From contig CP053162.1 of the NCBI GenBank assembly GCA_014607495.2, forward strand, positions 4,968,469 to 5,032,468: a stretch of 64,000 nucleotides of DNA, in the 5' to 3' direction. Under the pieces are notes generated by a model, which saw only the letters and a list, made by a program, of their open reading frames with translations, was not told the origin of the DNA and did not search any database. Position numbers and translations under genes: made by a program. Positions 59,401 through 64,000 of the stretch are shown piece by piece (position 1 is the first letter of the stretch; each line of letters opens with the position of its first letter). Source of the DNA: Carposina sasakii (taxonomy: Eukaryota; Arthropoda; Insecta; Lepidoptera; Carposinidae).

Positions 59401-60744
59401 ATCTATGTTTTCAAAATCATTCATCCGAACGCCAACATTGCAAACAGATATTATTTTAGACCGTTTGAGTATGAGGTTTCTCTCAAAAAGTTCAATAGAA
59501 AAGCCTAATGCGAGTAAATCCCTACCTATAATTATATTTTCGGAAATGCTAAAATCGGGCACAATATGAAATAGCAATTGTACGGAGCAGCTCTGTATTA
59601 AAACCGTGGAAAGAATCTGAGTATTACAATTGATACTTGCGTTTCCTAACCCTAACAATGTAACTAAATTATATCTACGTTTACCAGGAAATCTATCTGC
59701 TAAGCTTTGCCTTATCAGCGAACATTCGGCACCGGAATCAAAGCAAAATGAAAACTTCTCACCGGTTTCATTGATAAGATAGTCCGTAGCTGGTTGGATG
59801 GCGCAGATATCCACCCGGCGTTCTATTCGTGTGTCGGCAACCTTCGGGTCCTTTCTAGGGCACCGTGTTGCAATGTGGCCCGGTTCACCGCAATTGAAGC
59901 AGGTAGGAGTAATAGTTTTCTTTTGCGTGCCGGCTTCTTTTAGCTGTAGTGGCAAAGAAGCACTAGTACCTGAAAACTCAGAACGACTATTAATGTTACT
60001 TTCGCGACTACTATTTCCCCGACATTCTGTAGATACATGACCCGGTTTGCCACAGCTATAACATCTGCGAGACATATCGGTTCGAGGTCTCTTTGCGTCT
60101 GCAGCTGAAAGTGATTTATCTAAAATAGATGGTCCCCTTTTTCTAAAAGTGAAGGCCATAAGTTCTTGCTGCAGCTTAACACGACTATTAATTTCGGTGG
60201 TAAATGCTAGTCTTTGTAGCCGTGGCTCGATCTTCGCAGTATGCGCTAGTGTAACTGCAATAGCGATTTGCTCTGTTGACAAGGACTTCCATCCAGCAGT
60301 TAGGGCACTCATAAAACGGTTAGCATATGATGACAGGCATTCTCCTTCTTTAGGACTTCCGTTAAACAGTCGCCATAAGTTTGCGGCGGGCGTTTCGACA
60401 AAATCAAATCTGGCTAAAAACAGATCTTTCAATTGTGGCCACGTTATTCCAGGGAAGCTGGCCTGAGCCAACCATGATGCGGCAGATCCTTTGAGTGCTT
60501 TACTCATTGTAATTACTAAATTTCCACCGGTAATAGGTTTTTCTTGCAAACATAGATCTACTGTGTCACACCATGCGCGCGCATCACTGTCCCGGATATC
60601 TGGATTATACTCAGGCAACGTTATTTGAGGCTCAAGGACACTCTTAGGCAATTGTATAGCGCGTATTATTTCCGTTAGATTACGTTGTTGCATTTCGAAA
60701 AGAAATTTCCAGCGTGCACACTCATTATCAAGAGAAGAATACAC
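56500..60744 (-). CDS. Gag-Pol polyprotein of the gypsy element, single intact frame, 1414 aa
   Basis: Makes the retrotransposon capsid and enzymes. Domains in order: a gag capsid region (about 40-200, 'WPQLKDLFLARF'); two CCHC zinc knuckles, 'CYSCGKPGHVSTEC' (about 228-241) and 'CFNCGEPGHIATRC' (about 282-295); aspartic protease with 'FDSGAECSLI' (about 335-344); reverse transcriptase from 'RRPYRLSPNE' (about 497) with 'SLDMASGYHQ' and 'VVYIDDVI' (YIDD, about 646-649); RNase H with 'HTDASAEGYGAIL'; integrase zinc finger (H-X-H-type to 'CVTCR') and core with 'HMDATG', 'IADQGRCF' and 'ANGQVERVMSTLKNML'. Gag and pol are fused in one frame, so no frameshift is needed. All core motifs are present, so the copy may be functional. 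The last 40 codons are repetitive ('LCGI', 'PAWHL' units), an odd tail arising from a short tandem repeat. Confidence 0.95.
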   Translation of the reverse strand: MYSSLDNECARWKFLFEMQQRNLTEIIRAIQLPKSVLEPQITLPEYNPDIRDSDARAWCDTVDLCLQEKPITGGNLVITMSKALKGSAASWLAQASFPGITWPQLKDLFLARFDFVETPAANLWRLFNGSPKEGECLSSYANRFMSALTAGWKSLSTEQIAIAVTLAHTAKIEPRLQRLAFTTEINSRVKLQQELMAFTFRKRGPSILDKSLSAADAKRPRTDMSRRCYSCGKPGHVSTECRGNSSRESNINSRSEFSGTSASLPLQLKEAGTQKKTITPTCFNCGEPGHIATRCPRKDPKVADTRIERRVDICAIQPATDYLINETGEKFSFCFDSGAECSLIRQSLADRFPGKRRYNLVTLLGLGNASINCNTQILSTVLIQSCSVQLLFHIVPDFSISENIIIGRDLLALGFSIELFERNLILKRSKIISVCNVGVRMNDFENIDCDVSGRERQHLISLLENNSDYFVEGTPTSRVTIGQLEIKLIDPNRTVQRRPYRLSPNERHVVRCQIKELITAGVVRESCSPFASPILLVKKKDGTDRLCVDYRELNSNTVPDRYPLPLISDQIQRLVGANYFTSLDMASGYHQIPVHENSIERTAFVTPDGQFEYLSMPFGLRNAPSVYQRFINRALGVLTESFAVVYIDDVIIPSRTIEEGLERLQLVIKALTDAGFSLNIRKCAFLKTRVEFLGFEVSSGEIRPNPRKIRALTELSPPETVTQLRQFIGLASYFRQFVSGFSQKAAPLYGLTSGKGKIKWTPELEKIRKNIINILTDKPVLTIFDPELPTELHTDASAEGYGAILMQKANGKLHVVEYYSRRTSSAESNYHSYELETLAIVNAIKHFRHYLQGKKFLVVTDCNAVKASKSKVDLTPRVHRWWCFLQTFDFDIEYRQGKQMGHVDFLSRNPIPTVGQITKTEQKRINLTEISDSWLQVEQQKDTEIVSIITKLQANELNSDIAKTYEIRRGLLHRKVDRNNKSTWLPIVPRAFQWAIINHVHESVMHLGWEKTLQKVFCHFWFPNMNKYVRKFVENCVTCRVAKSNSGKVQATLHPIPKTTIPWHTIHMDATGKLSGKKDTKEYVFVSIDAFTKFVILYHTRNIDSDSAIKALKFSASLFGAPLRVIADQGRCFAGKDFRDYCNTHNVNLHLIATGTSRANGQVERVMSTLKNMLTAVETSKSRSWQDALPDIQLALNCTMSRVTKASPLELFIGKVGRPLDLMTLDTDETTIDLDSVREQAAREIEASATYEKTRFDSTKAKVKKFKVGDYVLLENHERNQTKLDPKYKGPYLIVELLDGDRYLLKALNSNRTYKYAHDRVRAMPECYVPLELSAGLEVPINQVETERADDGNGKLVITYATFYLSSRLCVESLCGIASLCGIGKPAWHLQSLVTLTSLRGVSKPAWHLRIRSY

Positions 60745-60796
60745 CGTCTGACCTGTAATTTGCTCCTGTGATGCTGCAGGTTATCCCACTTCTGAT

Positions 60797-61231
60797 AACG
60801 GATCAGGGGTAAGCTCGGCGGGTAGGTCATGGTCTTGGTTATCCATGACGGCACAGATGTTGTACAATTTGTGAAATAAAAACACTTTCTTAATCTATTA
60901 CAATTACTTGTTTTATTTCAATCACTTTATATAAACAATCACTTAAAATAAGTCAGATGCAAATGGATTAAATTAACACGCGTCAGAGCCAATAGGTTAG
61001 AGTGCGTGCACCACTTGTGCTAGCTGTCAACCGAATGCCGTTAACATGGCCGACCACACAACTACCCTATTCGGGAGTATTGCCCGCTCTTATTTTAATT
61101 CTGCTTAAAAATGCTAACAAACCATACTGAAATAATTTAGAGTCATAGACAATCAATGAAATTAATGAAATTAAATTACAAAATAATCTGATACAATTCT
61201 AACAGTCATTATATTGACTCGCGCGCCGTCA
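60797..61231 (-). repeat. 5' LTR of the gypsy element
   Basis: 435 bp, upstream LTR in element sense, essentially identical to 55831-56265. It is the presumed promoter of the element and is followed (leftward) by 'atcagaagtgggataacc' as the likely primer-binding region. Confidence 0.92.
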
Positions 61232-61525
61232 TATATTTTACTTGTAAAAATGTCAACTTACTTTACTTGTATGACACGTGACTCTAGGATCTCCGTTGAG
61301 ATCTAGAAGTTCTGGCGACTTCATTTGGAATACAGCCACGCTTAGTATAGTAGGTACAGGATGTCAATTAAATCAGTGACAAGTTGCTAGCTTATCGCCT
61401 GAGAAAATGCTCTGATTTCTTAGGCGACTCTTTCGATATGCACGGAAAGAGATGAATTCTAGTGACTCCCCGCATCAATACAGGTAACTATAGTATATTA
61501 TAATATACCTACTTATATTTGATAT
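61232..61525. other. Displaced 3' flank of the CSP gene plus SINE-C copy
   Basis: Before the gypsy insertion, 61237 onward followed CSP directly; the first 40 bases are T-rich. About 61325-61490 is a reversed SINE-C ('agttgctagcttatcgcctg', 'cgatatgcacggaaagagat'). Confidence 0.6.
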
Positions 61526-62983
61526 ATTAAAGCGCCGGGTGACGATGGAATTACATCAGAGCTTCTAAGAGCGGGTGGAACTCCGGTACTGAAGGTCCTC
61601 CAAAGACTCTTCAATTCCGTCCTGCTCGAAGGCGTAACGCCGGAAGCATGGAGCAGAAGTGTGGTGGTGCTGTTCTTTAAAAAAGGCGATAAAGCCTTGC
61701 TGAAGAACTATAGACCCATCTCGCTTCTGAGCCATGTCTACAAGTTGTTTTCAAGGGTAATCACGAATCGTCTTGCTCGCAGGTTTGATGACTTCCAGCC
61801 TCCCGAACAAGCCGGTTTCCGAAAAGGGTTTAGTACCATAATTCATATCCACACGCTACGGCAGGTTATACAAAAAACGGAAGAGTATAATCGGCCACTA
61901 TGCCTAGCGTTCGTGGACTATGAGAAGGCCTTTGATTCGATCGAGACATGGGCAGTGTTGCGGTCTCTCCAGCGGTGCCATATTGACCATCGATATATCG
62001 AAGTGCTGAAGTGTTTATACAGCAATGCCACCATGTCGGTACGAGTACAGGAGCGGAGCACTGAGCCGATTTCTTTGCAGAGGGGAGTGAGACAAGGAGA
62101 TGTTATTTCTCCGAAGCTCTTCACCAATGCAGTGGAAGACGCCTTTAAGCTTCTCGAATGGAAAGGACTCGGCATCAATATCAATCGCGAATACATCACT
62201 CACCTTCGGTTCGCAGACGACATCGTGGTCATGGCAGAATCGCTGAAGGATCTAAGCACAATGCTCGATGGCCTCAATCGAGTCTCCCAACAGGTGGGCC
62301 TGAAGATGAACATGGACAAGACGAAGATCATATCGAACGTCCATGTGCCGCCCACTCCTGTACTGGTTGGGAGCTCGATGCTTGAAGTTGTTGACGAGTA
62401 TGTTTACCTGGGACAGACGGTCAAACTAGGTAAGTCCAACTTTGAGAAGGAGGTAACTCGGCGAATCCAACTCGGCTGGGCAGCGTTCGGGAAACTACGA
62501 AGCTTATTTGTGTCCAAGATACCCCAGTCCTTAAAGACGAAGGTATTCAACCAGTGCGTGCTGCCGGTGATGACCTACGGTGCCGAGACGTGGTCTCTAA
62601 CTATGTGCCTCATAAAAAAGCTCAGGATCGCACAGCGAGCGATGGAGAGAGCTATGCTTGGGATCTCTCTGCGTGATCGAATCAGAAATGAGGAGATCCG
62701 CAGACGTACAAAGATCACCGACATAGCTGAACGGTCCAGCAAGCTGAAGTGGCAATGGGCAGGGCACATAGCTCGAAGAACTGATGGCCGATGGAGTCGG
62801 AAAGTTCTAGAGTGGATACCACGTATCGGCAAGCGCAGCGTGGGAAGGCCACCCGCGAGGTGGACGGATGACCTGGTCAAGGTTGCGGGCGTCGGTTGGA
62901 TGCAGGCTGCTTCCGACCGGTCGGAGTGGAGGTTGTTGGGGGAGGCCTATGTCCAACAGTGGACTTCTCAGGGCTGTAAATGA
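61526..62983 (+). pseudogene. RTE-type LINE reverse transcriptase, 5'-truncated
   Basis: The frame is open from about 61526 to a stop at 62981-62983, about 485 codons. It begins abruptly at 'IKAPGDDGITSELLRAG', the fingers region of the reverse transcriptase, so the endonuclease domain and N-terminal half are missing. Seen: 'YRPISLLSHVYKLFSRVI', 'EQAGFRKGFSTI', 'VDYEKAFDSIE', 'LQRGVRQGDVISPKLF' and 'LRFADDIVVMAESL' (FADD catalytic box, intact). The C-terminal region follows: 'TYGAETWSLT', 'QWAGHIARRTDGRW' and 'GRPPARWTDDL'. This is RTE-clade architecture. Its last codons, 'GEAYVQQWTS', coincide with the 3' end of the SINE-B repeats. The frame is unbroken, so truncation at insertion is recent, but the copy cannot retrotranspose by itself. 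Confidence 0.9.
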
Positions 62984-63027
62984 TGAAGTAAGCTTAACGA
63001 CTGATCAAACATAGGCCTAGTGGCCTA

Positions 63028-63800
63028 CAGGGTGTTTTTTCGTTGCCACCCTTAACGAAGGGTACGTACTCTATACAGGATGTTTTTTTGTGGCCACCTT
63101 TAATGAAGGGTACGTATTCTATACATGAAATAAAGTAAGTTTATGCCAAAAAAAATGCTGGGAATTTTTTTTTTTTTTTTTTTAATTTTAAATTCCTTGA
63201 TCGTGCGAAATTCATAGTGTCTAGTGTTTATGTTAGTTTTTTTATAGACAGATATTAATTATTTTTCGTGAAAAAATCCTGCTACGCGCGTCTATGTGCC
63301 TTTATGCAGAAAAACGCAGTCTATTTACTCAACTTTGGACCCTAATAATTTGGAAACCAGACACTTCCCAGGTATGCTTCCATGGAGAAAAATGATCGTG
63401 ATGATGAGGAGATTCCGTAGTTTTCGGGAACGTTGACGACTAAAAATCATCCTGTATATCAAATAAAGTAAGTTTATGCAAAAAAAAAATCTGGGAAACG
63501 ATGTAAATTTTTTTGAAATTTTTTTCTAATTACTTGATCGGGCGAAATTTATAGTGTCCAGTGTTTATGCTAGTTTTTTCATAGACAGATATTAATTATT
63601 TCTCGTGTAAAAATCTTGCTACGCGCGTCTATGTACCTACATTTATGCAGAAGAACGCAGTCTATTTACTCAACTTTGGACCCTAATATCTAGGGAACCA
63701 GACACTTCCCAGTTATCCTTCCATGGAGAAAAATGATCGTGATGATGAGGAGATTCCGTAGAATTTGGGAATGTTGACATCCAAAAATCATTCTGTGGAA
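63028..63800 (+). repeat. Tandem array of M2 MITE units
   Basis: One short head at 63028-63075, a full unit at 63076-63454 (CAGGATG to CATCCTG, flanked by TA) and a third unit from 63456 lacking the head, ending near 63796 ('caaaaatcattctgtgg'). Words shared in each: 'aataaagtaagtttatgc', 'gggcgaaatttatagtgt'-like, 'cagacacttcccag' and 'tgatcgtgatgatgaggaga'. A T17-18 run is at 63168-63184. Confidence 0.75.
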
Positions 63801-64000
63801 GTTAATAAAGGAAGTTAAATAAACTTAAAAGCACATTACACACTAGCCTCTGCCCGTGCTCGCAGCGATATTCATTAGCTTAATATTGACTTTACGAGTA
63901 GAACTGCGCGTTTATGTTATTCATTAAAATACGCCCACTAAGGTATATACTCTATTATGAATTTAATAACCAAACACTCCAATAAATCAAACCAAACCAA
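63801..64000. other. No recognisable feature at the right edge
   Basis: AT-rich sequence without a supported frame or a match to the repeat families above. Confidence 0.4.

Larger units (their letters stand above)
55831..61231 (-). mobile_element. Ty3/gypsy LTR retrotransposon, complete, 5.4 kb, very young
   Basis: The LTRs are 55831-56265 and 60797-61231, both 435 bp, flanked by the 5-bp duplication TATAT (55826-55830 and 61232-61236). I saw only two differences between the LTRs (near 55846 and near 56222 against their partners). Read on the minus strand, each LTR begins TGACGGCG. Between them lies one long frame with gag, protease, reverse transcriptase, RNase H and integrase in gypsy order. 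There is no envelope gene. A candidate primer-binding region (ATCAGAAGTGGGATAACC on the minus strand) directly follows the 5' LTR; I did not assign the tRNA. Confidence 0.95.

Noticed and set aside
56500..60744. An endogenous retrovirus with envelope
   Set aside because: No envelope frame lies between integrase and the 3' LTR; only 234 bp of spacer.

Overview
The window is animal nuclear DNA, most likely from a moth or butterfly. It is AT-rich, its genes have many small exons with GT-AG introns, it carries an insect chemosensory protein gene, and it is full of short dispersed repeats of the kind common in Lepidoptera. Most long open frames are shadows or transposon pieces. The host genes had to be assembled exon by exon, using splice sites and reading phase; all gene models here come from reading by eye.

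Host genes from left to right: (1) an XK-related (XKR) membrane protein on the minus strand (1-4512), cut by the left edge and carrying a very long C-terminal tail; (2) a complete 12-exon gamma-tubulin complex component 4 gene on the plus strand (6074-16290, 661 aa); (3) a 6-exon PRMT6-like protein arginine methyltransferase on the minus strand (16788-19045, 358 aa), tail-to-tail with GCP4; (4) a 12-exon homologue of FIRRM (C1orf112/FLIP) on the plus strand (22956-34247, 872 aa), head-to-head with the methyltransferase; (5) after about 19 kb without a recognisable host gene, a two-exon chemosensory protein gene on the plus strand (53136-55790, 125 aa).

Four larger mobile elements stand out. 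A 3.06-kb DNA transposon with about 32-bp inverted ends and a decayed transposase lies between the methyltransferase and FIRRM, ending about 135 bp before the FIRRM start codon. A 2.66-kb mariner-type element in FIRRM intron 8 has an intact 360-aa transposase with DD41D spacing and inverted repeats of about 613 bp that include the end of its own coding sequence. A 5.4-kb Ty3/gypsy LTR retrotransposon with near-identical LTRs and one intact 1414-codon gag-pol frame sits a few bases after the polyadenylation signal of the chemosensory protein gene. A 5'-truncated RTE-type LINE lies at 61.5-63.0 kb.

The rest is repeats. I use working names. SINE-A carries the 'gtggacgcccg...ccgcgtggac' head. SINE-B shares its 3' end with the RTE LINE. 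SINE-C is the 'tgatgcgggGcttcactagaat' family. SINE-D carries 'taccccgtaagggataaagg'. SINE-G carries 'ggtcctgcgcctgatatctc'. M1, M2 and M3 are MITE families with CAGGGTG-like ends and TA target sites. The features most worth a second look are a minisatellite in GCP4 made of repeated copies of a splice-donor sequence, the very long mariner inverted repeats, several near-perfect hairpins, and transposon insertions at the promoter of FIRRM and the 3' end of the chemosensory gene.
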